In this document: piece after piece, positions 1 to 13,700 of the stretch | How the letters are laid out: each line of letters starts with the position of its first letter | Numbering within the stretch: position 1 is the stretch's first letter | DNA from: Phorcus lineatus | Taxonomy: Eukaryota > Mollusca > Gastropoda > Trochida > Trochidae | Reading direction: 5' to 3' | Assembly: GCA_921293015.1 (NCBI GenBank) | Contig: OV121091.1 | Location: 32,658,839-32,722,838, forward strand | Length of the DNA: 64,000 bases | Translations under genes and position numbers: made by a program | The notes under the pieces: generated by a model | Told to the model about the DNA's origin: nothing | Database searches by the model: none | Seen by the model: only the letters and a program-made list of their open reading frames with translations

Positions 1-1054
1 CCACTTGGAAGGATCTGTTGGTGAACATTAAGCATAACATGGATTAAAAAACGTTCCCTAAACTATGAAACACCCATCATCATTCAATTAGCATTGAAAT
101 AAAAACTACCACTTCAATAAACATTACCAGTGTCGTCATCGCCTTTGCAATCATCATCAACGCCAAGTAAGCTTAACTATCACCACTGTCAACCTGGTTC
201 CCAGGACTCCACTTTTACCATAGCCCTAACAATCATTATCAACTCAAGGAATATGGAGTGTCAAAGACAATAGTCTAGATCATAGTTGGAGTAGACGATC
301 ACGCACATATTACTTGAAAATAAGAGGAGACAACGAGGTCAACATCCTTAGTCTCTTTAAAAATATAATCAGATATTATCGTCAGTTATTCCTTTAAAAA
401 ATATACAATATAACAATGCGAACATTTTCCCCTTCATTTCGAGTCATTAGACCACAAAACGGACGGGTACTTTTCAGTAAACGATTTTTAAGTGCAAAAC
501 CCACCTCGGACGGTGAAAAATTAACTTTAAAAACGTAGGCTAAACAAGCACATGTTTCACGTATGATCATACATGATTTTGAGCTAGTGGAAATTGGTGC
601 TTGCTCGTTTTCGACAAATCACGTCGCTTTGATAACAACACTTCTGTAACACTTCTATGAACATTGCAACTTCACGAAATTTTCATATTTATATTTAAAT
701 CACACCGAAGGCGTTTTAGATCCACAGTTCATTTACAAAAGTTGTTTTTTTTAAAAACCTACACTGCGTTTTAATGAATTTAGACTTAATTGTATAAAAT
801 AACTTTAGCAGCAGCAAAGACGATGACTTTTATACAAAACGATTGGTAAATTTCAAGTAATTCTTCCCGAATTATTGCCTCCTTGCAAATCCAAAGAAAT
901 ATTGTATACCCTGTCAAAGAAAGTGTTGCCAGATTGTGTTTTTATCATCGAAGTTTTTTGTCGTGGATGAGTTAATGTAAAGTGATTGTAACAGAAATAC
1001 TTTTACCACGTGTTCCTTTCTGTAACTGGGATCCCTGTAAAGAAAACCCACGTA
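1..1054. other. no gene recognised
   Basis: AT-rich non-coding sequence. I see no long ORF, no RNA gene and no repeat structure that I can support. Confidence 0.5.
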
Positions 1055-1280
1055 ATGCAAAATCTAAGACTTTGTTTGTTTGCTCTAACTCTTACTTACA
1101 TACACATTGTATTCTGTAGTAGTTCAGACACGTTCACATTTAAAGGATCGATGGAGATCAAGTTTGTAACATTGGCACATTCCACGATTTCAGGAAGAAG
1201 GTCTTCAGAGCAGGATATGTTGTATTCTGGAACAGACATGGGCGCGATTACATGGGAGCACAGTGCAAACATTGATAAAG
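1055..1280 (+). CDS. candidate first exon of a secreted protein (unrecognised)
   Basis: An open frame from the ATG at 1055 starts with a strongly signal-peptide-like stretch (MQNLRLCLFALTLTYIHIVF, then CSSSD) and runs about 75 codons. It meets a possible splice donor (AAAG then GTTTGT) at 1281; if not spliced, the frame closes at 1297. The segment after the signal peptide has no cysteines and no motif I know. No later exon on the plus strand could be tied to it, and the next gene found lies on the other strand. It may be a real first exon of a gene whose other exons I could not see, or a chance ORF. Confidence 0.3.
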
Positions 1281-2585
1281 GTTTGTTCTCATTCTAAATT
1301 GTGAAACCCTGCCACTTTTCAAAGACACTACAGTATCTAGTTAAAACAAGATGTAATGATCCGTCATGTTTAGCTGACTATTGACGTATTTTGAACAGAC
1401 CACTTAAATGAGAGCAGGAAGTTAGCTCTACAACCAATCAAAGACGAGCTTATATTGCATCTTGTCAATGTCACATGCAGATCTCTACGTTTGTCTTTAT
1501 TTATCCTCAAAAACTTGGGTTTTTTTTACCTAATTTGTTGATTAAGTATTGCACTTAAATAAACAACACACAACTAGTTCGTCAACAGTATATATGAATA
1601 GAATTGTCATAATATTTTTCAACACAATGCACTGCGATGCATCATAACATTCGGATTTTGTTATTGAGGTGCTCAAGAACGGCGAAACAATCGCATTGAC
1701 CCTCAATTCGAAGCGCTGGGCCGGTTCTCTTTCGATTTCAGTTTGTTTATCTATGAACGTCGCCATTTAGCGCAAACCATCGCGTTAAAAGTATTTGATT
1801 GGCTGATTCCAAGGTCACGGAGCGAAGTTTATATCGGGGTTTACACCCAGGGTAAGAAGAGTGGAGCGTCAGCTATACGTCTTACCCTGAGACAGGATGC
1901 TGTATCGCATTGACAAGAAAACTGTCTTACTATAAGACAGGTTACGTCATGAACTGAATAACCTCAAAGGGTAGAGACTAGCGATCTTCCCGATATCGTC
2001 CTTGTAAATGACTATTGGTAGAAGATAATTATCTCATAACCCATTTTAGATGAGCGGAATAACTGCATTCATATCGAAACATGGTTTACATGTTAGGCTT
2101 ATATACTTCACGAGTTTAAGCCTTTTGATTAAGTTTTTATTCAAGTGGAACATCCGGGCTTTTAGTGAAAGGACACAATAATCCCAGATAATACGGAAAC
2201 GTTTACACAGCTCTCCCGACACATGTAATGACCCTTTGCAATTATCTATGTATAAGCCTTAGATGAATACTTGAAGGTGAAAGTTAAAATGTGAAATGAC
2301 TAACTCTTTCGGAAAATAACTCATAATTTAATCATCGTTTCCTTATTGTGCTGCGAAAGAACGTCCCTAACCAGAAACGTAAATACTGCTGCTTACTAAA
2401 CACAACGTCCATACCACTGTACCAAAACGGCTGACCTGAACGTGAAGGAAATGGAAAGTCCTGTGAAACCTTTGGACTACATACTCGATGCGACGCCTTT
2501 GTTAATTTTGGAGTAGGCTAGGCTAGTCACTTATAAAAGTAACTATTTGTAATATGTTCGGTATTTAAGTAAGAGAACTATCTGT
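1281..2585. other. no gene recognised
   Basis: AT-rich sequence with short shadow ORFs only. At 1850-1895 there is a 10-bp inverted repeat (CAGGGTAAGA against TCTTACCCTG) with a spacer of about 25 bases. It is too short to assign. Confidence 0.4.
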
Positions 2586-2715
2586 CCTCGTGCCTCAGTC
2601 GAAAGAAAGCCCCTTCTTTCGGGATCGGCCGTAGAGTTTGACTTAAGCCCTCACTCATGGTCGATCCCAAGGGCAGCGGGCTTTCTATCGACGGAAGAAC
2701 CTCCTGACCCGTCCT
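2586..2715. other. GC-rich imperfect hairpin of unknown nature
   Basis: This segment is clearly richer in G+C than its surroundings. A 15-base arm near 2599-2613 (GTCGAAAGAAAGCCC) pairs with its near-complement at 2678-2692. Inside it, GGGATCGGCC pairs with GGTCGATCCC. The minus strand also has a short protein-like frame ending at a TGA (it begins VYVKKDGSGG), so a terminal exon is an alternative reading. Its frame does not fit the phase of the upstream secreted-protein gene if the nearest AG is the acceptor. It could be a structured RNA, a foldback element or a small exon. Confidence 0.35.
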
Positions 2716-3067
2716 TCTTCACATAAACAAAAAATTCAGTCAAACCAAAATTTTGGTATAAATTTGGAAGATTTCTTTATGAAAGTTTAGGATTACCAAA
2801 TTGACCTTACAGAATTAACATAGGGGTTAAAGAACACTCCTCAGCTTATAAAGCTTTAAGATAACCTTTAAGTATACTTTATATTATCGTTAAATCATGT
2901 TCAAAAAAATGTACACAAAGGTTGTCCTTCATAAGGAACAGTGGTAAAGCATACATACATACATACATATATTGACACAGTCAAATCTCCTAACTATCGT
3001 AACAATCATATTTATAGCATACTTTGATACCAGTTCTTTGTTCAGGAACCAGTTGGTGGTTACTCAC

Positions 3068-5323
3068 TATGGTAGTTGGCGCATACGAACTCTTGTCTTT
3101 TCCTCATGACCTGCCGAGGAGGGTAAACCGCTGACATTATCGGCACGTTATCAGGCACACATTTCATAGAAATCTTTGCTGTACATTCATAGGCGTCTAA
3201 ATAGTTGTCGATGTTGCTAGAAATAAAACAATTGTGTGAAGAACACCAAACATGCTAAGGTAACAAATATTATAAATAATAATAAAATTAATATAATAAT
3301 AATATATTCGGAATCAAAGACATTATTAATTCGTTTGGGTTTTTTAAAATAACTTTTCAAGTACAATACAAAAACAATACTGTGAATGATTGCATGGATA
3401 ACTTGTTATAATATCTGTGAGAATCACGATTTTTAGGGGTTTGTACTCGATCTGATCATGATCTGAATTTACATCTTGATCGAGTTACATTGTCATGAAA
3501 TAATTTTTTGAGAATTAATAATTCCCTATTACAACGAATTATGATGGCAAATTAATCTCAATTAACCTAAACGGAATTGGTTAATATTATTGACATTATA
3601 CCTGCAAAGGGTTTTGACCATATCGGGATCTTGAAGATCCATAATGTTTCGAATAGCGTCCATCGGATGGGTGGATAGGTTGGTCAAAGTTTCATAGTCT
3701 GGTAGCGTCACGTCGATGTTGTACAAGTCAAAACATTTCTGTTCAAGTCCAAGAATAGATTCTGTCTTGTTGCAGTTCACAAGGGGACTCAAGTCTATTA
3801 CTGCATATCCACCTGAATTGATATTTGAAAGACTTGTACCTCATTGTCAGTCAGATACTTGGTGTAAAGGGTTGTGTTATGCGCTTGGCAAAGAACAGAA
3901 ATTGACAAATGCCTCTTTTTATAATATGAAGATAAGAAATGTGTACATGTAACTCTATGAAAGTTGTACCAAAACAAGTCGTCAGATTTTTTGCGTCTAG
4001 CAAACGGGACTTTTGTTTAAACGACGAGTGCTGGAGTATTTGGATATAGTCGGATGGACGAAAAAGCGATTGAGACATTAATTGCTAAATCCTGTGGGGA
4101 TTGATGAATTGAATCAATAGACCTATAGATATGGATGGCTAGACAATTTTACACATTGCGATAAAATTATATTAATTAATGATGATATCAAGAGATAAGT
4201 CAAGATATAATAAGTAATTGTCATAATAAGTAATAAAACCTGGCCATGTCACCCGCCGTTAGAAATGAGCTAACTCATGGACACACAGAGTTTCTACAGT
4301 TTCTTAGCTTTTCAGTTTGATTCAACGTGACAACATAACTGTAAAATGTATTGTATTGTTCTTGTAATGCTGTATTATAAATAAATATTACATCTGTGTT
4401 ACCTTAATACATCAAGAACAAGTAAAGGCTGTTTAATACAAACAAAAACAAACAAATAGCTACAAATTAAACAGTGAGAAAAAAATGAAGTCGACTGGTG
4501 TCTGTGTATTAACGGCTGATACTAAGTTTAAAGATTCTTGTTGCATTGGTTCGTTAGATTTCGCGCTAACAAGAAGGGGACAAATGTACGGACATACTGA
4601 GCTGAATACTGTGTCCCCCGCTCCACACTACGCGGCGGCGGGGGCCAAGTAGGAGCCAATATCAGAGATAGCAAGAACCAACTTTCAAAATATTCAACCA
4701 TAAGATTGGTATGACAGTCCCTTTAATAGAAAACTGTTAAACAATTCAGAATAGGCGGATTGTAAATTTCGCCTAGTTAATACAAGACACACCTGGGATT
4801 GTACGATGGTTGAGGACAAACAGTTACCCAGGAATGGCATGTGTGCATAATCTTCATATCCGCACAAACTCTTGTCAAAATTTTTTAATAAGAACGCTTG
4901 AAAATGCATGTTTACTACATTTAAGGACATAGATTAAGGAATTTATAAATAAGAAAATCCTATGAACTTTTATACTTTTAGACGTTTTAAAATATCCGGA
5001 TAGATTCTCCGAAAGAACCTTTGTTACTCTATGGTGATTTTACTTCATGCACTCGTGTAAAAAGTTCGTTTTAAGATAACAGAATTTTTTAGAAGAATAC
5101 AATTTGAGGATGAATACGTCAAACCGAAGATATTAAACATTATAAGTGATTATAGACCAATTAATCTAAAATATGTGTGAAATATAGACGGAGCCATTTA
5201 TATTAACTAGATGACCCTTTAAAGTGTAAGACAAGGCGACGCTTTTAGTGCTTGACTCTTGGTTGTATAAAGAAACCTACCTTGTAGAGTTAACGCCAGT
5301 ATAAGAAGGAGAAAGTTCTTCAT
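3068..5323 (-). CDS. small secreted cysteine-containing protein (partial, three exons)
   Basis: Three minus-strand exons join in phase: 5323-5281, 3800-3602 and 3216-3068. Exon 1 encodes a signal peptide (MKNFLLLILALTLQ) and ends at a GTAGGT donor in phase 1. Exon 2 follows a TATGCAG acceptor and ends at CAG/GTATAA in phase 2. Exon 3 follows TTTCTAG and ends at a strong GTGAGT donor in phase 1, so at least one further exon is missing. The visible 130 residues hold six cysteines and two N-glycosylation sequons, with no transmembrane segment after the signal. I infer an extracellular protein with disulphides. I do not recognise the family. A downstream exon may lie below 3060. Confidence 0.65.
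4560..4665. repeat. GC-rich terminal hairpin of a dispersed repeat
   Basis: A stretch with CCCCCGC, a short loop and GCGGGGG sits in AT-rich DNA, after an ACGGAC-type lead-in. The same arrangement ends the repeats near 10.69, 11.97 and 20.06 kb, so I read it as another terminus of that family. It lies in the first intron of the secreted-protein gene. Confidence 0.4.
5281..5323 (-). CDS. signal-peptide exon of the secreted protein
   Basis: This exon is too short for ORF scans. It has ATG, 13 further codons of hydrophobic leader, then G/GTAGGT. The leftover G joins TA from the next exon to make a valine codon, which keeps the frame open. Confidence 0.65.
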
Positions 5324-7401
5324 CCTGATTGTCAAGTGTTTCCTGCCTAACTAATGAAGCCCTCTAGCGTCGGAGCCTTCAGATAGAGAGAAGCCACGAG
5401 TTGAATGCCAGAGTAACGGGTGTCAGAGGTATGTACAGTGAATTGCAATTTCGTGATTGGACACTGTAATATGTATGTACATTTTCATGTCCCTCGTTTT
5501 ACTAATTAACAGACAGATGGCCCACCAATCATTAAAAACCATCGTAAACAACGGTCTTATTGACAAATTGTGACGTTTCACACCATTCAACTGATTATAA
5601 AGAAATTTGCACCTGCCTCCCACACTTGGTAGTTTGAATGATGTTTTCTTTCCTGGTGAAGGTGAATAATGACAATTACATTAATTAGTTTTTAACCGAA
5701 AATCTATAGTTACGCATATTTACTCTTGAAACATAAGCACATGAAGTTCAAACTCATAAGCGACAAAGATTTATACACTTTTTCACCAAAGAATAGTTAC
5801 CTGTATCTAAAAAGTTTATCCGTTGATTGTTTGTCTTTTTTTTACATAGCAAACTAGAGCTTTCGATATCTTAAACAAAACATTCTTTCTTACAATGAAG
5901 GTAGGAGGCTGAAAGGCCTTAGTTGCTTTGGGTAACGATATAACATTACATAACATAACATAATTTATATGCAAGAGTATGAAAAGAGTATAAAGATGTA
6001 TCAATATTATACATAGGCGTTGTAGGAGTTTGAGCAAATTAATTTTTTGAAAAAAACAAACACGTCAACGAAACGAGGCAACTCAGAAAAAAATTATTAA
6101 AACAAAACTATATGCCTTTAACGAAATAAATGACTTCATGAGAGTAACTATATGACCTACTAATAACTTAAGATCAGAATGAGTATTCAATACAATACCA
6201 TGAAGTTAAATTTATTAATGTTAGAAATACATGCCTTTTTGATAGTGAACAAATGTAACATTGTAATATATTTATACCATTATCAGCCTTAGTACAGATT
6301 CTTGGCATTTCACAGAATTGAAGTGGAGCATTGCGCTCTAACCGGGGTTGGCTTTCTAGGACATACATGTTGACTAGGCCTCTGAACTCGTTGTTGAATG
6401 GCTATAACATAGAAAGGGAATCAACCCTTGAAGAACCCGTGTACAACGTTACCCAAAAATGGCACAAATCATGTTTGGGGTCAAATGTGACCTCAGGTTG
6501 TTGCTCCATATTTAGGCAAGGTGACAGCCAAACAACTTTAATGGCCCTGTCCTTAAGGAATTGGAATCAGCTTCAACACTTCTCCTTTGTTCAACACTCT
6601 TTCTTGGATACACGCGCCTTTTCCCTTACCCAAATGTGAAATAACAACCTGGCGTCATGTTTGTCCCGAAACATGTCAAATTCCTTATTTCGATATTATT
6701 CTATAACCATTACAGATTTATGATTTGAAATGCTAAATATTTATTACATTAAAACAGATGTTGGAACCTTAGAATATGAAAGTAAAAACAATTGTATGTG
6801 ACCAGAGGAGAAAATGGCACAATTGGCTATCAAAACTTGTCAACGATATCATTGAATGACAGTCATTAAGTTAAGTTAATTACGTTCTAATATATTGTTG
6901 GGATACCATTGTTTTTCCATTTGATTTCACCAATTAATAAATCATAGTAACTCTCCAAATTGTCTCTTTGATGATTTTGCCATTCCCAAACATCAATAAA
7001 GAAAGAAAAAAAACATATAACGCCAGGTTGGATAAGTCTTCAGTTTGCAAACTGATCGTTCTAAACAGAATAGTCGGTTGCTTTGTTTAGTATCATTCTT
7101 GATGCTTTTCATGACATCCACATCACTAATTATAACATTAGTATGACTCTATGCAAATCAATTTCTCATAAGCCTTATGCTGCAGTAGTGAAAATCCCCA
7201 CTTTTTGCAATTAAGTTTGTGCTACCGCATGGTTGCTTTCGTAATCATTATTGTTAGGAAATTTAAACTTTCAACCAAGTTTTTTTGGTTAGTTTCTTGA
7301 CATTGAAAACCGGATTCTTGTTATTGGCAAATTATCTGGTTGTAGACGTTTATGTGGCTGTAACAGAATGATGATCCTTTTTCGCTTATTTTCTAAAAAC
7401 C
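5324..7401. other. intergenic, no gene recognised
   Basis: This is AT-rich sequence between the 5' end of the secreted-protein gene and the 3' end of the DUF4470-MYND gene, so it should contain the former's promoter and the latter's 3' UTR. I could place neither. The ORFs here are short and low in complexity. Confidence 0.4.
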
Positions 7402-7763
7402 CTACTTTTTGCACACAAGTTTGTGTCTTGGCCATGCCTTGCGCTGGCAATCTCGGTCGCAATATGTAACGTTCTTGCAGCCACTACACTTTTTCCCTTC
7501 AGGTGACGCTTTCCCGCATCCATCACACTTGTTAACTTCCGACGATGAAGTATTTCCGCCGGAAGTTTGCTTGGAAGTGTCAGTTGCACGCGGTGTTGTT
7601 GCGTTTGAATCAGAAAATTTGCTTTGGGCTCCATATCCACTGAAGCCAGGATTCAATAGTTTCATAGAGCGCTTGTAGAGTTCCTCAAACTCTTTATCTC
7701 CCAAATTCAGATGAGATGTCATAGGATTGGCAGCGAACATTTTCTTCATGTGAGCTTTGGCGT
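7402..7763 (-). CDS. terminal exon with the MYND zinc finger
   Basis: This is the last exon, residues ~883-1002. The final 42 residues show the full MYND ligand set: CDGC, then CSGC, then YCDRDC, then HKLVC, i.e. seven Cys and one His. A low-complexity Ser/Thr/Asn linker precedes it. The stop is TAG at 7404-7402. The exon follows CATTGCAG and is read in phase 1. Confidence 0.85.
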
Positions 7764-10700
7764 CTGCAATGTAAAATATTAATGATTGGAAATTCGACTG
7801 CTTTCGTTTTAATAACATTTTGGACTTCAAAAATATATTCATGTGAGCCATAATTACAACTATGTTAAGTTAATAACGTTACTACAAATTCCCCCTCATT
7901 ATAACAAAACATAACTTTGATGCAATACGTAACTTAAATCATTGACATCACCTTCGACTCTCGGTTGATGTCTTGATCTGATTGGCCAAACGCAATAAAC
8001 TATGTCGAATCAGAACGTTCGTTTGTATGTTGCAAAAACACGTGTGGTTTCATTTTGTCAACTAAGCTCCATTTTCTTAGAGCAAGTGGAGGTAATTTGC
8101 ATATGTCAATGACATCACAAAACAATGCAGGATAATGTCTTACACTTTCACAGAAAGAGGATCTTTTGACTTCTTCATATATATCCAATATATCACTATT
8201 ACAGTTTTCTAAATTTTGTTTCCGATTTGCCTCATTTCGTATCAGAATGTTAATGGCTGATTCTTTTCATAAATTAAAAGCGCATACTACTAATAATACA
8301 AAGAAGCAATTGACTCTGTAGCTCATCAGTGTGTTTTTTAATCCATATTCTGCATGTAAAATAAACATACAATATTTTTTCTGGCAGCAGAATGGGGGGG
8401 TTTAACAAATCTCAGTAAGTTAGTCTCCCTTGTCATAGAGATGACACACAAATAAAATATGTGTCCAGCTCTTCATATATTCTCTAGAAGACTTAACAGC
8501 TTCACAAAGTTTGGTTGCTGGCACCTCATTAATTTCATAAGTCAGTGCAATATGTAATTTATGAATTAGCTTTCAACCTCCATCAAGAAATTCTTCAGAA
8601 CTACCGACATTTCACTCCCTTTAATGAAAACGTATATGAAAAAAATTGTCACCCATCAAAAGCTAACATTTGAACAGAGTTACCATATATTCTAGAGCCA
8701 TTACTCGCTTTACAGCTTTCCAGCTCGATCAAGTTCTAACAGCACTATCAATATAGTATTGCAATGAATTCAACAGATCATTAATTTGCAATCGAGACTT
8801 ATTCAAATGCAAAAACTATGTCCAAGAAATATATCTCTATCGGCTCGTAAACAAAATTACCAGGCGAAAGAAAGGTTTTGTGTTTGCACAAAGTACAATT
8901 GCAGATTCAAGGACAATTACTCTTTCAATCAATATTTCAGCTTTTCCCGTAATCAGACCGGCAATTCCGGCAAGTTTAATGACCGGCACAAGGCTCTGTA
9001 AAAATATATTTCATATTTTTTAATCGTTTTCGGACTACAATACGAGTATCATCAGGTGAATTTTCAATCGCAATTTCGCTCATCTAGATCTAATGGTTTC
9101 TGCCAATACAACCCAATTGTGCACTGTGGAACTAAATCTGTAACTGGACGTTTCCTAGGTAAAGAAAAATATTCGAGAAAGTTGTAAATAGGCCTATAAA
9201 TTTTGAGATAACAATTTTGGAAGTTTGATCGATATACAGAAAATGGTTTCTGAGAAAAATTACTGGTCAAGGAAGGTTCGGAGTTGCGCATCTCCTACTG
9301 TCAGAGAAACCTTGATCTTGATGACGTCATCTAATGATATGCAATACTCTCCTGCACGTGGATATGTGCTTCCTTGTGCGCTGGTTGAATATTCGTCGTA
9401 TACATTTTGGGTGGATATTTTAAATCATCTAAATAAATATCAAAAGTGTTGATGCCCACCCATCCCGCATCTGTTGGCTCTAAACACAGTGATCACACAA
9501 TATTACGGGACACATTGGATTGAGGGTCAGGGAAACTTTAGGAGAATATATTTTAGAAATAGGTGTGTCATACGATTATGATATGTTCTATTAACAGCCC
9601 CACAAGCTAGCGACAGCATTAATAATTTTTCTAATTGTCTTTGAACAAATATTATGGGATAGGGACCAACAATTGTTCACTGAGTACAGCAAGTATGTCG
9701 ATGAAGAAAAGTCCGGGAGTCGTCGTAAAATATTTTATTCAATTTAGAGTTCGTGTGTACTGGCCGCATCGGTATCAATTGTTCAATAGTTTTAGTACAG
9801 TGCATTAAAAAATGTTCTTTGGTTTTCTTCTGCCATGTCTTTGTAATATTAAGAGTAGTACAAGAGAGATAAACTTGCCATAAAAAGTAGCCTTGTTAAT
9901 AATAACTTAATTAATTTGATCGTATGTTGTACATATCTACATTTCTCTTTAAATATGCATGAAATGGTACAACAATTAGATTTTAAAAAACTCATAATAT
10001 ACACAAAAAATAAGACCTTTAATTTGCTTCGATTGTTGCAGAAAGAAATTGAAAATTCATACGGACAGTTATTATAGTTATGTTTTAAGCTACGTTACAT
10101 CATTATGCGAATAGCAGTTTTGTAATAGGGCATGGTTAACTCTATGACATTTTTAAATGGAAAATTTATACTAGAAATTGACGCTTGTTCTTGAGTTATT
10201 TGCATACAAACCCTATTTAAAAAAAGAAAGAAAAGCTTTTTTTTAATTTGCACAATAAATTGCTTGAAATATTTTGCAAAAGTTGTTATTTTACGAATGC
10301 TTCGCGTTACAACCGTTTATGTTAAAACATTTTAACACTTTAAAATGACTTGTCCCTTAGATATTCAGGGGAAGTAAGTCTCTTCGTGTGCGACACACAT
10401 ATATGAATATTCAGAAAGGGGTCAACCAATATAGAGGTGGGGCTTAGCTTCTGTCGGGAGATCAAAACAACAGCTAACAGTACACACCTTTTTGTACAAT
10501 AAAGTTCATTTCCCCAAAGCGTTTCGCGGAAAACGGTTAGCTGTCTTCTGTTTAGTTAGTTTTTTATCAGGATATCTGAGTTTATGATCCGAACTGCCTA
10601 CATAAGAACGGACGGAAGAACCGAGGAAGAACGAAATGGCCGCTGTATACCCCTGTTCACATCGTACCGGGGGTAAAATTAAAATCATTATAATAAGATA

Positions 10701-13700
10701 TATTAAAGCGTTCGAAGATTGCTTTTCGAGTGGTTGAGGTCGCTCGTCGACCCGTAGGCTATATTTATTGGGTTTTATCTGTGTAAGGTTGTGCAGAACA
10801 ATTAAAATCTAAATTAAATCAAAGTACTGTAAGAAGAGAAATCGAGTTGTAACCCTCTCTCCTTTGCTAGTCTGTTGTACTAATTGCAACGCCAAAGTTC
10901 AAGATATCTGACCACGATGGCGGCCTACCTCTAGGATCACTGGGGAACTTCCCGAACTTCTTGGATAAGTTCACCTCACTCTGGTGGGTCTCAAAAGGTA
11001 AATGTCTGTAGCGGGGCCTGACAAAGGTCCTCAAAATCCATCTGTGTGGCTCCTCACCAGCTTGCTTCAATCGTTCCCCATTGACCTCCATGGTTGATCC
11101 GAATTGTTGGAAACCCTGGTGTGTAATGAAACTAATTGGAAGTTTTGACTGGACAGAGCATCACGTATATAGATTAAATGTCACTGCCTGTGTTGCAAGC
11201 AGCAGATATCAGATCAACATGATCTCACAGATTAATATTGCTACCCAAGCTTGTTCTCCTTATTGTGCTTCCTTTGCTTTCCATTCATTCCTTGGATGGT
11301 ATCTCTAAAACTCATTGAATATCATGTTACAGAATTAAAGACAAGGGCTCTGCTTAATAAACATCGATCCTGTTAATAAGGTAATTTAGCTTATCCAATA
11401 CAAGTAAAGAAATGAGCACAGCTCACATACCCCCGCTTCAAACTATAGTCTGGCTTTCTTTGTTGGTCTAACCCTCAAAAAGCTCACTTAGGGATCTTGG
11501 TTGATAAGTGTATTAAGTTTGTTGAAGCTAGCATGTATAGTTTAGGAGATATTCTCAGGAAAAAGCACTTTGTCAGATAGTCATTGTTTTAGTAACGTTT
11601 CCATGTAAACCGCAAAAAATAAATAAAATTGTTTGGTCTTACCCTCAAAAGGCGCACTAATGGATCATGGTTAATAAGTGTATGAAGTTTGGTGAAGATA
11701 GCATGTACGGTTTAGAAGATATACTCCGGACAAAGGACTTAGTCATAAATTCACTGTTTTAGTCATGTTTCCATGGAAACCGCAAAAAATAAAAATCATT
11801 TGTCAAAAGGCACATCTAGGGATCATGGTTGATAAGTGTATGAAGTTTGGTGAAGCTAGCATGTATAGTTTAGGAGATATGCTCCGGACAAAGATTTGTG
11901 ACAGACGGACAGACAGACGGACAGAATGAACGCTATATACCCCCGCTTACGCTGTAAGGCGGGGGTATAATTACAGCAATATCAGAGAAAGATCATGCTG
12001 GACATATTTTAACTAGGGCCCCTACAGTTTGATAAGAAAATTGGACAGCCTTAACCATAGGAAACCAAAGGAATCAAAAACGAGTTTGAACATACCTTGA
12101 TGTACTTGTGAAATTCTTTAAAGGTCTCCTCCGGTTTCAGGGTCTTTACGATATCCGCGACTTCCTGGATAGTGACACGCCTATCTAAGATCAACATTCG
12201 GGCCAAGTCAACATGGTACCATGTGACGAACAAAGTTGGCTTCCCTTCCCAAATCTTCAGACCTTCAATCCGGAAGATTGACGACCATCGTCCTAAAATG
12301 TTGTCTTTCCCCGTTGCTGTTGGTAAACCTAACACTCTCCTCTGAAATCCGATAGGAATCATATATCAAATATCCAATATTACAGACTCAATTTATATTT
12401 TAAATTTAGCGTCACTGCATAATCAGAACATTCATTTTTTTAAAAGCTCCAAATCTCACTTTCTTTCCACTTTTGAAGTAGGTCATCATTAGGAACTCTG
12501 TAAGACCCTGAATTTGTTCATCAGACTCTATGTCTTCCCTTTCTTCCACTGGTTCCTTGTCGTGGAGTGGGTATATCCGGAATATGTACATCCTCAAAAG
12601 GTCCCGTCCGAAACTGGTGAGGGGGAAGTCTTGTAGTTTGGTGAGGGCTGTCTGTGAGATCTTCTGCCTGGGCATGAGTATCTCACTGTTGATGAAACCC
12701 ATGTGTTTGATGACAACACACGTCACTGTCCCTCGCTTTCTAGCAACCTGGATCTTCGTCTCGCTCATAGCGACGTTGCAGGAGAAGAAGACAGTTTTCA
12801 TCATCTGAACCTTGCTGTAATTCATAACGGGCCCATAACAAATTCATAAAGAGAAAAATTTAGGAATATTCAACCGGATTTAAAACAAGTGTTCCCTTTT
12901 ACTCTTTCTTGTTGATTTATATTGTCACATCACTGATTGCTTACAGTAATAGTAAACTTGAGTGAATTCTTACTGTTACATATATTGGCCGCACATGGAG
13001 AAAAAAAGTTAAAACAAATGAAGTTATATGGAAGAACTTCACACAGTAATAATCTGCTTTCACTCGTTGCATTTTGCCTAATACTAGTATGGGGTTGTGA
13101 AAATGGAATCAATGTTTATTACCTATTCTCTTTGAACATGAAGATTACAATATCTTTACTGTCGCCCCTGTGGTCACATGAAAATTCACCTCTCATCAAT
13201 GTTGGGTCAGAGGTCAAGGTCACTTCATATCTGTCAACAAACTCAACAATGCTCTGAAAAATAAATACATTAGATAAAGGGGCGCATAATTGGCAAACTT
13301 TTATATGCAAAAATAATGTGTATAAAATGCGTTTCTTCAGTCTGCAAGAACAAAGGCGCTGATTTTATACTGGATTTATTGAGATCCATTCATACATAAG
13401 CTACATTAGTAACTGATGGTTACCTTAGATTGACTATGAGAATATCATACTTCATCACGAAATGACAAATAGCAATTTATACCGTCGAACCGACAAATTG
13501 CCAGGTACAGTGGCAGATCCAGAAGGCTTGAATTAAGATTTCATATCTTAAACTCCCAAAAACGTTTACAAAATAGGGAGATGCCTTCTGTCACCGACCT
13601 ACAAGTTTTCAGTGAGAGGAACGCCCCCATCCCTTTTACACACATTCTGTTGGTACTTCCACTGAAGTAGGATAAATTTACATTTGTTTTACTAGTATCT

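Noticed and set aside
4694-4930. 78-codon minus-strand ORF as an exon of the secreted protein
   Set aside because: It lies in the intron between exons 1 and 2, which join in phase without it, and it has no convincing splice sites.
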